Assembly (NCBI RefSeq): GCF_949987535.1
Contig: NC_080074.1
Coordinates: 42,949,641-43,013,640, forward strand
Reading direction: 5' to 3'
From: Balaenoptera acutorostrata
Taxonomy: Eukaryota > Chordata > Mammalia > Artiodactyla > Balaenopteridae
Length of the DNA: 64,000 nucleotides
Position 1 is the stretch's first letter. The number at the start of each line of letters is the position of its first letter. This document shows positions 11,591 to 23,070 of this stretch, in pieces. The notes beneath the pieces were generated by a model, which was not told where the DNA came from, did no database searches, and was given only the letters and a program-made list of their open reading frames with translations. The position numbers were made by a program, and so were the translations under genes.

Positions 11591-11604
11591 AAGAGTTTTT
11601 CTGG

Positions 11605-12350
11605 TTGCAAAAATAACATGCATTCATTGCATAAATTTTAGAAAATACAGATAAGCACAAAGAAGGAAATAAAAATTACCTGGACTTTTACTGCCCAGAG
11701 ATAATCACCCTTAACATCCAGATCATTGTTAGCTGGTTTTCCATTATCCCACCATCCCAGTTATGAGGTTACCGGAGAAAGCAATAGTTATCATGATATG
11801 GACATAATCAGCTAATGACCTTGCTGCTTATAAAGTTCATCCTCACCCAAACATCCTCAGCTTTACACTAGCTTCCATCCCCACTCATCCTGTCAAAGAG
11901 CTTGTCAGGCAGCTCTTCTCTGAATATTGGATGTAAACATCCACAAATGTAATGGAAATCAAACCGAAAGTGGACTGTGAATTTTTTAAAAACAAGGTAT
12001 GTTTCATAAAGTCAGTGAACATAATGTTGGAAAACTGCTGGGTCACATAAAAGCCACGGAAAAGGGAGACGTTAGACCTGATATGCATGTACTGAGAGAA
12101 AATAATCAGGGATGATGATAAGCACTTCAAAAGAGAATGATTTGATTATCAAAGACTAAAAGAAGCCTTTGGAAAATAATGAAGCCCTCAAATTATTTTT
12201 GTTACGGAAGTTATGATAGTACCACAAAAGTCAGACATAAAGTGGGGAACAAGGCTGTATCATACTGTCATACAATTTTTGTCCAAAAGACAAGCCAAAA
12301 TATCAACATTTTAAAAGTTAATTCCCAAACGTATAAAAAACTATTTCCTG
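11605..12350. other. No confident feature
   Basis: The stretch 11605-11730 resembles an old dispersed mammalian repeat, and a similar block occurs near 16560-16650, but I cannot name the family. The rest is unrecognised. Confidence 0.35.
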
Positions 12351-12354
12351 TAAC

Positions 12355-12522
12355 ACAGCTGCTGAAATATTAATGTGCATAGGAATCACCTGAAAGTCTT
12401 GTTAAACTGCAGGTTATGATTCAGTTAGATTGGAGGAGGGGCCCAGATTCTGCATTTCTAACGAGCTCCCATGAGTGCTGATACGGTTAGTCTCTGGACC
12501 TTACTTTGAACACCAAGACTGT
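12355..12522 (+). mobile_element. MER5A-like hAT element, copy 1
   Basis: Non-autonomous hAT-Charlie element. Recognisable blocks are aatgtgcataggaatcacctg, gggcccagattctgcattt and gagctcccatgagtgctgat, in MER5A order. It has no coding capacity. Confidence 0.8.
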
Positions 12523-12647
12523 AAAACTGTGATTTAAGTAGATTCACTTTAAGTGGCCTTTATCCAATACTCATTAGCTTTGAGCGTTAAGAAAGGCTTC
12601 CCTATCCTTCCAGCTATTTCTAATTTAACTGTTCTAGATACATGCAA

Positions 12648-12832
12648 TACACAGTTCTCAAATTATAAACAAAATCACCTGGATGGCTTGTTTAACCATA
12701 GATTGTTGCCACACCCAGAGCTTCTCTCTTGGTGAATCTGGGGTGCAGTCTGAAAATTTGCCTTTCTAACTAGTTCGTGGGTGATGCTAATGCTGGTGGT
12801 CCTGGGACCATACTCTGTGAACCACTGGCTTA
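12648..12832 (+). mobile_element. MER5A-like hAT element, copy 2
   Basis: Second copy in the same orientation, about 125 bp downstream. It starts with acagttctcaaatta and ends with gtgaaccactgg, matching the hAT-Charlie terminal inverted repeat. The body (ggtgatgctaatgctggtgg) is clear. Confidence 0.8.
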
Positions 12833-13645
12833 GAATGATTGCAAATAACTTCTAGGGAGTTGCTTACAATACCTGAAATACACATTGTGTTACACTTGCA
12901 AAACAAACAGGACAATAGAAATTGTATGGATCATATGAACAAGCCCCAAACATGTGACTGTCTGAATGTTCCTGGTATTTACTGAACTCAGTCATCCAGC
13001 TCATTGTCCAAGGGTTCAGCTTGACTTTGTGTGTGTAGGTCAGTGGTCACCAACTGTTTTGACTTCAAAATTATTTTTATTATTAATGATTTTCTACCAT
13101 TTTGTATAATATTAATTATATTTCTACAGAGAGCAATGAGACTACCTATGATAGATCTGCTTAGATTAACAATTGCTTTATCTCACTTCAGCTCACAAAG
13201 GATTCCCTCTCATTTTACAAGTAGTGGCCCTGCCATCATCTTATTAATTGATTGTGCTTGCATTATTAGAATATGCAAAATATGCACACGTATCTATTAG
13301 TATAAACGGCTCAACACACACAGTTTCTTTGTATGGATCCTTTCAGGCAACCCTCTTATTTTGAGAGGATTACTTAGTTAAAATCAGATAATACAGCCTG
13401 TAAATCGACTTCCTGCATTTGTAACCTGCAATACAACACGATAGGCAAAAAAGGAACAAACAATTTAAGGCTTCACTACAAATCCCTTTCCTCTGAGGAA
13501 CTCCCATTCAGGATACTACAAACCTTTAATCACTATTCTTAGTATTGTTATTCTGCAGACAATGTAGTCACCTAACTGCATTTTCATCCAGCACGCAGGT
13601 TTGCTATTTGTCCAGAGTGATATCATAGGATAGTGTCAGATGCCC
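12833..13645. other. No recognisable feature
   Basis: AT-rich sequence. The phrase cagtggtcaccaactg near 13039 looks like a hAT terminus, but no matching far end was found. Confidence 0.4.
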
Positions 13646-13649
13646 CAGG

Positions 13650-13897
13650 AGGAAATAGAGCAGTGGTTAAGCCCTGTGGCTCTAAAGCCAAATCCTGGCT
13701 CTACCACCTACCATACACTGTGGTCTTGAGCAAGTGACTAGATCACTCTATGCCTCAGTTTTCTCATCGATAAAATGGGAGTAGTAATAATAGAACATAT
13801 TTCACAGTGTCATTGTGAAACTCAAGTTAATATGGGTAAAGTATTTAGAGCAGTTCCTGGCACAAATTAAGAATGCAGTAAGCATTAGCTATTTTAT
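13650..13897 (+). mobile_element. MIR element, nearly full length
   Basis: Forward MIR with head (gagcagtggttaagccctg), tRNA-like middle (cctggctctaccacctac), core (gcctcagttttctcatc) and 3' part (gcagttcctggcac to agcattagct). It is one of the best-preserved MIRs here. Confidence 0.9.
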
Positions 13898-13899
13898 TA

Positions 13900-14125
13900 T
13901 GTCCTGAACACTGAACTGGAAGTCAGAAGACCTGGGTTCAAGCCCTAGCTCTGTCACTGATTACTTTTATGACTTTAGACAAGCCATTTAACCTTTCTGA
14001 GCTTCATCTGCAAAATGGGGCTCACAATCACTGCCTTGTTAAACTGACAGAGTTGTGGTCTCAAATAAAATAGTACATGTAAAGGTGCTTCAAAAAACTG
14101 TAAAGCAGTATGCAAAAATAAGAAC
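13900..14125 (+). mobile_element. Second MIR element in tandem
   Basis: Forward MIR directly after the previous one: gaagacctgggttcaagccc, then tagctctgtcactgatta, then gagcttcatctgcaaaatgg. The 3' half is diverged. Confidence 0.75.
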
Positions 14126-14408
14126 CCTTCTTTATAATTTGATTTCTCTTATACCTTAATACATAAATATTATCTGAATGTTTTCTAGTAAAGAAATATG
14201 ATCAAAGAGGAATGTATTCTCAGTGAATATTTTCTTTTCCTTTTATAGCCACTCTTTTAGCAATTTATTTAAAATATTTTCTGAAATTTAAAATGAAACT
14301 CACTAGAACACAATTTCTGGAGTACTCTTTTCTCCACTAAAAAAAAAAAAAAAAAAGAAACATCTGGCCATCTTCCTAGTCTTCTAGCTCTATGGTGTGG
14401 TATAAAAA

Positions 14409-15041
14409 GTGTGGGCTTTTTGCAACCCAATCGAAAAATGGGCAGAAGACCTTAATAGACATTTCTCCAAAGAAGACATACAGATGGTCAGTAGGGACAT
14501 GAAAAGATGCTCAACATCACTAATTATTAGAGAAATGCAAATTAAAACTACAATGAGGTACCACCTCACACTGGTCAGAATGGCCATCATTAAAAAGTCT
14601 AACAAATGCTGGAGAGGATGTGGAGAAAAGGGAACCCTCCTATGCTGTTGGTTGGAATGTAAGCTGGTACAGCCACTGTAGAAAGCAGTATGGAGGTTCT
14701 TCAGAAAACTAAAAATAGAATTACCATGTGATCCAGCAATCCCACTCCTGGTCATATATCCAGACAAAACTATAATTCAAAAAGATACATGCACCCCTAT
14801 GTTCATAGCAGCACTATTCACAATAGCCAAAACATGGAAACAACCTAAATGTCCATCAACAGATAAATGGATAAAGAAGATGTGGTACATATATACAATG
14901 GAATATTACTCAGCCATAAAAAAGAACGAATTAATGCCATTTGCAGTAACATGGATGCCACTAGAGATTATCATACTAAATGAAGTAAGTCAGAAAGAGA
15001 AAAACAAATACCATATGATATCACTTATATGTGGAATCTAA
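14409..15041 (+). pseudogene. L1 ORF2 C-terminal remnant
   Basis: Encodes only the C-terminal part of L1 ORF2p, including the cysteine-rich zone ([15 protein letters not shown]), broken by a stop after codon ~90 of the first open segment (14409-14681) and resuming at 14799-15041. There is no endonuclease or reverse transcriptase domain, so it cannot mobilise itself. The first five codons of the open frame come from the host MIR. Confidence 0.85.
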
Positions 15042-15741
15042 AATATGGCACAGGACTTCCCTGGTGGTGCAGTGGTTAAGAATCCGCCTGCCAATGCAGA
15101 GGACACGGGTTTGATCCCTGGTCCAGGAAGATCCCACATGCCGCAGAGCAACTAATCCCGTGCGCCACAACTACTGAGCCTGTGCTCTAGAGCCCGCGAG
15201 TCACAACTACTGAGCCCACATGCCACAACTACTGAAGCCCATGTGCCTAGAGCCTATGCTCCACAACAAGAGAAGCCACTGAAATGAGAATCCCATGTGC
15301 TGCAACAAAGAGTAGCCCCTGCTCACTGCAACTAGAGAAAGCCCACACGCAGCAGCAAAGACCCAATGCAGCCAAAAATAAATAAATAGAATAAAAAAAT
15401 AAAATAAAATAAAATATAGCACAAATGCACCTATCTACAAAACAGAAACAGACGCACAGACATAGAGAACAGATTTGCCAAGGAGGGAGGGCAGGACTGG
15501 GAGTGTGGGATTAGCAGATGTAAACTATTATATATAGAATGCATAAACAACAAGGTCCTACTGTAGAGCACAGGGAACTGTATTCAATATCCTGTGATAA
15601 ACCATAATGGAAAAGAATATAAAAAAGAATGTCTCTATGTGTATAACTGAGTCACTTTGCTGTACAGCAGAGACTGGCACAACATTGTAAATCAACTCTA
15701 CTTCAATTTAAAAAATTAAGTTAAAAAAATTAAATTAAAAA
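14420..15741 (+). mobile_element. 5'-truncated L1 inserted in a MIR
   Basis: It carries the last ~210 codons of ORF2 in two frames (from [16 protein letters not shown] to VSQKEKNKYHMISLICGI), then a 3' UTR ending in an AAATTA-rich tail. Flanks 14406-14419 and 15742-15755 form a 14-bp TSD with one mismatch. A CHR SINE interrupts it just after the ORF2 stop region. Confidence 0.93.
15053..15410 (+). mobile_element. CHR-type SINE, long form, inside L1
   Basis: Complete long CHR copy with an (AATAA)n/(AAAAT)n tail. The TSD aaaatatRgcaca spans 15040-15052 and 15411-15423, 13 bp with one mismatch. It lies within the 3' UTR of the L1 above. Confidence 0.95.
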
Positions 15742-15977
15742 AAATTGTGGGCTTTGTGAACAGAAGACCAACATAAGTCCCACAGGAGCTGTGTAACCTT
15801 GCACAAGTCACTTAAGTGCTCTAAGCTTCCATTTTATCACGGAGATAACAGTGGTTACCCAGCCCACCTCCCTGGGAAGGACCTGGAGGGTAATGAAATA
15901 CAAATACTCACAGATGCCATGGATTAGAGATAACACCAGGTAACATCAGTTATACATCTAGCCTAGGAAGTGGTGAT

Positions 15978-16294
15978 TTTTTCTTTTTTTTTTGTAAAAG
16001 ACTAAATAGTAAATATTTTAGGCTTTGCAGGTCATAAGCCTCTGTCACAACTACCCAACTCTGTCACTGTTGAATGAAAGCAACCATAAACATTATATAA
16101 ACAAATGGGTGTGGATGTGTTTTAATGAAACTTTATTTATGGACACTGAAGTTTGATTTTCACATAAATTTTACATGACATGAAATCTTCTTTTGATTTT
16201 TTTCAAACCATTAAATTTACCATTCTTAGCACGAAAACAAGCAGTGAGCTAAAACTGGCCTGCAGGCCATAGTTTGCCAACCCCTGGTCTAGCA
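15978..16294. mobile_element. Non-autonomous hAT-type element
   Basis: Recognisable blocks are gactaaatagtaaatatttt, aggctttgcaggtcat, aaactttatttatggacact and a right end of gtttgccaacccctgg, typical of a widespread mammalian hAT/Charlie family. No coding capacity. I am sure of the family type, less so of the exact name. Confidence 0.7.
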
Positions 16295-16335
16295 CAATGC
16301 CTAGCATGTAGCAGGTAATAGTAGGTAATATTAGG

Positions 16336-17561
16336 CGTATACAGTTGCTTTATAAACTAAAAATCATTAGATATAATCTATTGGCAACTTTGCTTGTTCT
16401 CAAGCCTTAAGGACCATCACATCTGTGCTCTCTCAGGACCTAAGGATATAATTCATCTGGAATTGTGGACCTGGCATTATCTAAAGCATTGATTTGAACT
16501 CTAAGTCTCTTACGTATTCCTAATTTTAATTCCTTGTTTTCAATAAAATGTTAAGAATCTTTTTCTAAGTAAAAAAAGTAATACTCATTCTAAAATTTTC
16601 AGAAAATAGAAAAGTAGGAATAATGAGGAGGATCTCTCATAGTCATACCATCCAATCAGTTCCTGCTTAGTTATGTTTTCCACCTCCCCCTTTGAGGGCC
16701 ATTTTCTTTATTAAAAAAAAAAAAAAAGAAGAAGAAGTAAAGCAACAGTTAAGTAGTTACACTTTCTCTGCCATCTGTCAGCATTACATCATTTTCTTAC
16801 TCCAAACATAATGTTGTTGTTTTTTTAACTGAATTGTTTTTGTTATCCTCACCTTTAGCTGGTTCTGGGCTCTCTCCTTCCTGAGTCTTTTCCTTCATAT
16901 GCGAGGTGGTTGTGCATGCCTCTTTCTATCATCAGCATATGTCTCAACAGAGCCCATTCTCTTCAGACACACGTGTTTGTTTTTTTTTCTTCCTCATCAG
17001 CTTTATATGTGATTGTAATTTCTTGTAACCTATGTTTCCCTAGGCACACCAACCTATGGATAAAATGAAACCATATTAACAATAATAAACAGAATTTTTT
17101 CTGATTTCACCCTACCTCTCTATTGTGGGACTTCTAGCTACTCTCAAAGTATCAACCAGTTGCCTTTAGGAAGCTCATCGGTAGGACACATGCGCTCATA
17201 AACAAGTCATGTCAGTTACCACCTGTGTCTGCCATGATTCTCTCCTACCCTGGCCCCCTTTGGTGACACCTGCTGCCAAAGCCTCTGCTTCCCATGAAGT
17301 TGCTTGATAGTGCCCAACCACTGCCACAGCGGCAGGTGATATCCACGCTAGAGGTATTGTTTTCCAAAGCTACAAACTATTAAAATCTCTCCCGCTCTTA
17401 AGACTGGTTCCCACTGTTGCAGAGCGATGAGGCCTCTGTTGTTACCACAGCCGTCAGGGCTGGTCTCCACTGCAGGCTCACTGAATGTTAAAGTTGGGGG
17501 GTGGGGCAGTTTTTAAGTGTCCTTAAATCACTGAGGCCAGGCTGCACCAGAGCAGGATCAA
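16336..17561. other. No confident feature
   Basis: Contains an A run followed by GAA repeats (16712-16737) and a block at 16560-16650 similar to one at 11605-11730. No gene or named repeat. Confidence 0.4.
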
Positions 17562-17575
17562 GGCTTCTCTCCTTT

Positions 17576-17891
17576 TTTTTTTTTTTTTTTTTTAGTATTT
17601 TTATTTATTTATTTATTTATTTTATTCTTGGTTGTGCTGGGTCCTCGTCTCTGTGCAAGGGCTCTCTCCAGTTGCGGCAAGTGGGGGCCACTCCTCATCG
17701 TGGTGCGCGGGCCTCTCACCATCGTGGCCTCTTCCGTTGCAGAGCACAGGCTCCAGACGCGCAGGCTCAGCAGCCGTGGCTCACGGGCCCAGCCGCTCCG
17801 CGGCATGTGGGATCTTCCCAGACCAGGGCTCGAACCCGTGTCCCCTGCATTGGCAGGCAGACTCTTAACCACTGCGCCACCAGGGAAGCCC
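17576..17891 (-). mobile_element. CHR-type SINE, long form
   Basis: Reverse orientation: long T run, (ATTT)n, body, reversed B box (gggctcgaacccgtg) and head (ccaccagggaagccc). The TSD ggcttctctccttt is a perfect 14 bp at 17562-17575 and 17892-17905. Open frames on both strands across it are artefacts of the SINE. Confidence 0.96.
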
Positions 17892-17905
17892 GGCTTCTCT
17901 CCTTT

Positions 17906-18584
17906 GCGTGTTAACATCAACAGAGGAGCCACAGAATAGGCTTGTCTTTTGTTCCTAGTATCTTACATAATTTATTGAAACAGAGCTTTCATTTCTTGTA
18001 TTCTCCTCTCCCTAGGACTCTAACATGGCTTTATAGAGGCTGGGCCAGAAGCTAAAATCACAGAGACAGACATCATGCTGTACTGATTTTCCCGCCCATC
18101 TGGCCAGTTTTTGGTCCAAACTTAAGAGCCCTACTTTCTCTTCCTTTAGAATGAATTCTTCCCCAGGAGACTCCTTTTCCCCTCGTGAGCAATAATGGAG
18201 GACTTGGGCCCTGATACTACACATGTAAGCATGTCTGAATGCCAGTGGTTATCAAAATTTAGATTCAAGCCAGAATTCTCCATTCCATCAGAATTCCACC
18301 CCTCAGGCATTCTCATTCTTCTTAATCTGTTGTCCATTTTAAATGATGTTGGTCATAAAATCATAGTTATCTTTACTCTGGGCTTTTAGAAATCTGTTTT
18401 TCTGAAATCTCCCATATGTTTTTGTAGTAGACATCTGTTGTTTTTGCAAGTCTCCTCAAGAACATTGCTCCATCAATTCTGCCTTCACTCTCCTACATCA
18501 TCGGTTTCCTCTCCCCACTGGATCATTCTATCAACATATAAATTTCTCTCATAAAAAAAAAACAACCTCGATATCTTCTTCTAG
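17906..18584. other. No recognisable feature
   Basis: No repeat or gene recognised. The end of this stretch may still belong to the L2 that follows. Confidence 0.4.
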
Positions 18585-19982
18585 CTGCTATTCCATTCCT
18601 CCGCTCCTTCTTATTGCAAAACACATAGAAATAAACTGTTGTTGTTTTTAATATTTGTAGTCTCCAAATTCCTTCCTTCTCATTCTCTCTTGAACAGACT
18701 CCAATAGGGTTTTTTCACCTTTACACCATTTAAACTGCTCATGTCAAGGCCTCCATGTAGTTAAATCCAAAGGTCAATCCTTATTTTCACTTGACCTCCC
18801 TTCATTTGACAGAGTGATCTCTTTCTCCTTGAAGCATTTTATTCCCTTTGCTTCCAGGATATCTCATTCTCTTAGATTGCCTCTTATCTAGACTGGCTGC
18901 TTCTTCTCAGCCTCAGTCTCCTTTGCTGCTTCCTTATCATTACCCTGTCATCTAAACATTGAAGTAGCACCAGATTCTTGGAACTCTTATCTTCATACTC
19001 TCTCTCCTTAAGTGGTCTCATCTAGTCTCATGGTGTTAAATACCATCTATATACTAATAACTCTGCAGCCAGGGACTCTCACTTGAATCCCACACTCATA
19101 CGTTCAACTGCCTATCAACATCTCCACTTTGAATCATAAAAGTATCTCAAATTTAATATGTCTACAATGGAACTCCTGTTCTCCTACAAACCTATTGCTC
19201 CCACAGTTTTCTGCATTTCAGTGAATGGCAATTCCAGCCTTCCAATCACTCTAGTCAAAAATCTCAGTTATCCTTGATAATTTCTCTCACGTCTCCCTCC
19301 CCCCAGTTCACTGCCATCAAAATATTTCCAGCATCTGACCTCTTTAAACCAGGTCCACTGTTATCATTTTGTTCTAAACCATTAATATCTCTAATCTGGA
19401 TTATTGCACTAATCTTTTACCTAATCTCCAGCTCTCTCCCTTTGATCAACATTTTTAAATGTCAACTAGATCATGTCACTACCCTGCTCAAGCTCTCCAG
19501 TGGCTTCGCAACTCGCAACTCGGAGTAAAATCAGAGTCAATAGCCTACAAGATATTTTACAATCTTTGACCTCATCTACCCTCCCCTGGCTCACTGTGCC
19601 AGGTACAAACCCACACGTGCACTGCTCTTCCCTCTCCCTCTCTACGCAGATATCCACAGAGCTCATTCCCTCATCTGCTTTGGCTCAAATGAGGCCTTCT
19701 CTGATAATCCTACATAAAATTGCAGCACCCTTTCTTCCCAGCAATCTCTATTCTGCTTCCCTGATATTTTCCTTCACAGCACATATAACCACCTGAAATA
19801 TGACATAGTGTATTAATGTAGCTGTTTATTGTTTCTCTCCCTCACCCCAACTGGAATGCAAGGTCCAATAGAGCAAGAATTTTTGTCTATATTATTCACT
19901 GGAATATATACCTGGAATCTAAAATAGGCATACGCATATTAGGCACTCACTAAATAGTTGTTGAATGAATGAATGAATGAAT
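18585..19982 (+). mobile_element. L2 LINE, 3' portion of ORF2 to tail
   Basis: A 1.4-kb forward L2 remnant. The left part matches the region encoding the C-terminal reverse transcriptase (catgtcaaggcctccatgta; taaataccatctatatacta). The middle matches tagatcatgtcactaccctg and cctacaagatattttacaat. The end is the standard L2 tail, ending in (TGAA)n at 19964-19982. All frames are broken. It is the longest L2 in the window. Confidence 0.88.
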
Positions 19983-21733
19983 CCCCAGAACCTCCAGTTC
20001 TTAAGAGTGGACCCTTAATTTTCCTTCATGGAACTGTTCCTTTTCAGTCTATTTGTGCTGACTTTACCTCCTCAGTTTCAGACCTAGTATATTCCTGGTA
20101 TATACCTATTCCCAGCCCCTATACAGGTCACATAATTGGTTTAGGGATGGGCCCATAACACAAGCCTGTCTAATGATTCTCAAATTGACTTTTTGGAAAC
20201 TATTGGGGAAGAGGTGCTCTCTTTCATGAGGTTGCTAGCCTTGTAGGACATAAGCTCAGAGCTATTAGAGGTCATCTTGCCACTACGAGAGGTGACCTTG
20301 TCTTTAGAATGAAGTCAGCACACAAGGAAAGCAATTAATACCAAAAGAGAAATACTGGTTCCTGATGACTTCATTTGAAAACCTGCATCCAACTGTGCCT
20401 GAGTCAATTTCAGTTGGATTCCTGCCACTTACAACTAAAAGAATGCTAATAAATTCAAACTCTACTCCCAGTGTTCAACTCTAATACGACACTACTTCTT
20501 TTTCTTGATATTCTTGTAGCTTTTACATACTTCACTAACCAGTTTTTCCTTATTAGTAATAAGTAATTAACTTATTAGAGTATAAGTTTCCCTAATTGCT
20601 TCCTCAGTCTTCTGAGGAATAAAATTATCATGGAGGTAAGTAAAGAATTTTTCAAATTCTCTGGTTTTGGTAAAATGGAACCTTGGAATAGTTTCAGTTC
20701 GTCCTCTGTAACTAGCCTCTGTACCAGTTTTATAGCTAGAATTTAAAAAGCACCATCTAGAACATCTGTCTGGTTAGGTGGCATGCAGCATACCCTGTAA
20801 AAATATCACTTGCCGTTTCCCGTTTTTATACCAAACAAAATTATTTTCATTATTTCTATCCTTGGGTTTCTTGATCTCCTTATAGGTGAACTTTATTTAT
20901 GAAGTCAGGAGACATTTATTAAATCCAAACTCCATGCCTGGTACTTTTCTAGGTGCTAGAATGTAATGGTAAATTTTCTTTTGATATCTAGCATTGTCTT
21001 GTCACATGGTAGGTGTTCAGTAGACCTTTGTTAAGTTAGTAAATAAGTGGATACATTGATAAGTAGAACTACTTGAATATTCATTGGATCTATTACCTTC
21101 CTATTGATATATGTTAGTCCACTCTAACAAGTCTTGGCACTGATGATAATAATGACTTCAATTTACAAAGTAGTAACTGAAAATATATGCAATGTCTTCT
21201 TTATATTATCACTATTCCAGTCAGTAATCTTTAGGTGGATAGGAACAAAGACTGATTCAAGTTAAATTAAAGGGGCTTATTATAAATAACAATGAAAAGG
21301 TTGTCCTATCAATTCAAAAATACCCATAAGTAATTGCTATAATAGGAGGTACCAGAGAGGAGTTCTGGATTTGAGACATTTGTGGGGACCTCAACAGCAG
21401 CAATTCATGAACTTGACTCTTTTGCATTATTGTTCACTATCATGACTCAGTGGTATTCCACATGCCTCTCCTTTTGCTTGTACTCTGGTCAACTGGCCAC
21501 TCTTGGTTTAAGCAGCCCATAGCCAGAGTCACAAATGCATGGCATTAAATGGCAATTGGCACTCAGTTGTAGGAAAGACTATTGACAGTGGTGAAGACTG
21601 GGGTTAATTTAAACCTTATTTAAAGGGGAGTAACAATTATTGCTATGTGGGCATATGGATCTATTCTTACCACAATATCTGACTTTTCACAAGAAGTTGG
21701 AAATCCTGAGTAAAATTTCTTAACTTTTGAAGG
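19983..21733. other. Mostly unrecognised; one old repeat inside
   Basis: Apart from the candidate repeat at 20105-20465, nothing was recognised in this 1.75 kb. Confidence 0.4.
20105..20465 (+). mobile_element. Old dispersed repeat, family unresolved
   Basis: Blocks such as ggggaagaggtgctctcttt, ctgatgacttcatttgaaaa and a terminal ccacttacaactaaaagaat match a common old mammalian repeat I remember but cannot name. The reverse-oriented sequence at 34080-34450 seems to share its terminal segment. Confidence 0.4.
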
Positions 21734-21738
21734 ATGGC

Positions 21739-21849
21739 AAGAAAGGAAGGAAGGAAGGAAAGGAGGGAGGGAGGGAGAGAGGGAGGGAGGGAGGGAGGGA
21801 GGGGGAGAGAGAAAGAGAGAGAGAGAAAGAAAGAGAAAGAAAGAAAGAA
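21739..21849. repeat. 111-nt polypurine tract with (GGGA)n core
   Basis: A/G only. It passes from (GGAA)n through a GGGA-repeat core (about 21763-21805) to (GAAA)n. The core has well over four G3 runs separated by single A. Confidence 0.96.
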
Positions 21850-22284
21850 TATCGCATGGGCAAACCCTGTGCAGGCTTGTGCAAAAAAAAGAGTTAGCAT
21901 AGCAGGACTAACTGTTTTTCCTTAGAAAGGCCTCCTACCTACACGGTTGGCCCTTGGCTGGCATCTGGGAACTTGAATTTGGTTCCCAGCATTCTCAGAA
22001 CTGATAAGAAGGACTCACTGGGCTAAACTGTTTATACAAACAATATGGCTTATGCTGAGCACCTGCTTTCATTCTGGGAGTCTGGAATTTTGGTATGTGC
22101 CTGGCAGAGGCTGCCTACATGACCTGTCCCCAATAAAAACTTGGGCACCGAGTCTCCAATGAGCTTCTTGGTTGGCAGCATTTCACATGTGTTGTCATCA
22201 CTTATTGCTGGGGCAGTTGAGCATGTCCTGTATGACTCCATGGGAGAGGACCCTTCAAAGCTTGTGCCTGGTTTACCTGGACTT
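21850..22284. other. No recognisable feature
   Basis: Nothing recognised. Confidence 0.45.
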
Positions 22285-22300
22285 TGCCCCATGTGATTTT

Positions 22301-22634
22301 TTTTTTCTTTTTTTGGCTGCATTGTGTCTTCGCTTGCACGCGGGTTTTCTCTAGTTACTGAGAGTGGGGGTTACTCTTTGTTGCGGTGAGTGGGCTTCTC
22401 AATTGTGGTGGCTTCTCTTGTTGCAGAGCACAGGCTCTAGGCGCACGGGCTTCAGTAGTTGTGACACAAGGGCTTCAGTAGTTGTGGCTTGCGGGCTCTA
22501 GAGCGCAGGCTCAGTAGTTGTGGCACACGGGCTTAGTTGCTCCGTGGCATGTGGGATCTTCCCGAACCAGGGCTCGAACCCGTGTCCCCTGCATTGACAG
22601 GGGGATTCTTAACTACTGTGCCACCAGGGAAGCC
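22301..22634 (-). mobile_element. CHR-type SINE, long form
   Basis: Reverse orientation, full length. The TSD tgccccatgtgatttt is a perfect 16 bp at 22285-22300 and 22635-22650. The body has an extra ggcttcagtagttgtg unit compared with other long copies. Confidence 0.96.
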
Positions 22635-22884
22635 TGCCCCATGTGATTTTTCCTTTGCTGATTTGGCTGTGTATCCTTTGCCATAAAAAGTCATAGCCAT
22701 GAGTATGACTATATGCTTAGTCCTATAAGTCCTCCTAGTGAATCCTCCTGGGGGTGGTCTTGAGGACCCCCGATACAAGGCCAAACAAAACATCTTTAAG
22801 CCAAATCCAGCCCACAGGGTATTACTTTACAACCTCTAATCTAAGAATGGTCATGGGCAGTACAGCTATCTCCCTAAAACAGAG

Positions 22885-23070
22885 CATTTTTGCATGGTTT
22901 ATGTCATTTAATCCTTACAACACTAAGAAATAAACATTTTTATAACCCCGATTTATACATGAGGAAACTGAGACTCAGAGAACTTAAGCTTGCTCAAAGT
23001 CATTTAACCTGTAAGTGGAAGAGGCAGGATTCAAGCATAGCTAAATCCCATTTAATTTCCATAGTGCCTC
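22885..23070 (-). mobile_element. MIR element
   Basis: Reverse MIR: tcatttaatccttacaacac, then catgaggaaactgagactca, then the reversed head with gattcaagc. Confidence 0.85.

Larger units (their letters stand above)
14380..15905 (+). mobile_element. MIR split by an L1 insertion
   Basis: The MIR head lies at about 14380-14419 (atggtgtggtataaaaagtg). Its tRNA-like middle and core resume at about 15746-15905 (gagctgtgtaaccttgcaca). The L1 between them carries TSDs made of MIR sequence (tgtgggcttt). A possible MIR end near 16295-16335 lies beyond the adjoining hAT element. Confidence 0.65.

Noticed and set aside
17501..17939. Several open frames of 78-137 codons on both strands
   Set aside because: All lie across a CHR SINE, and near-identical frames recur in every long copy (29.8, 34.8, 42.7, 49.3, 61.5 kb).
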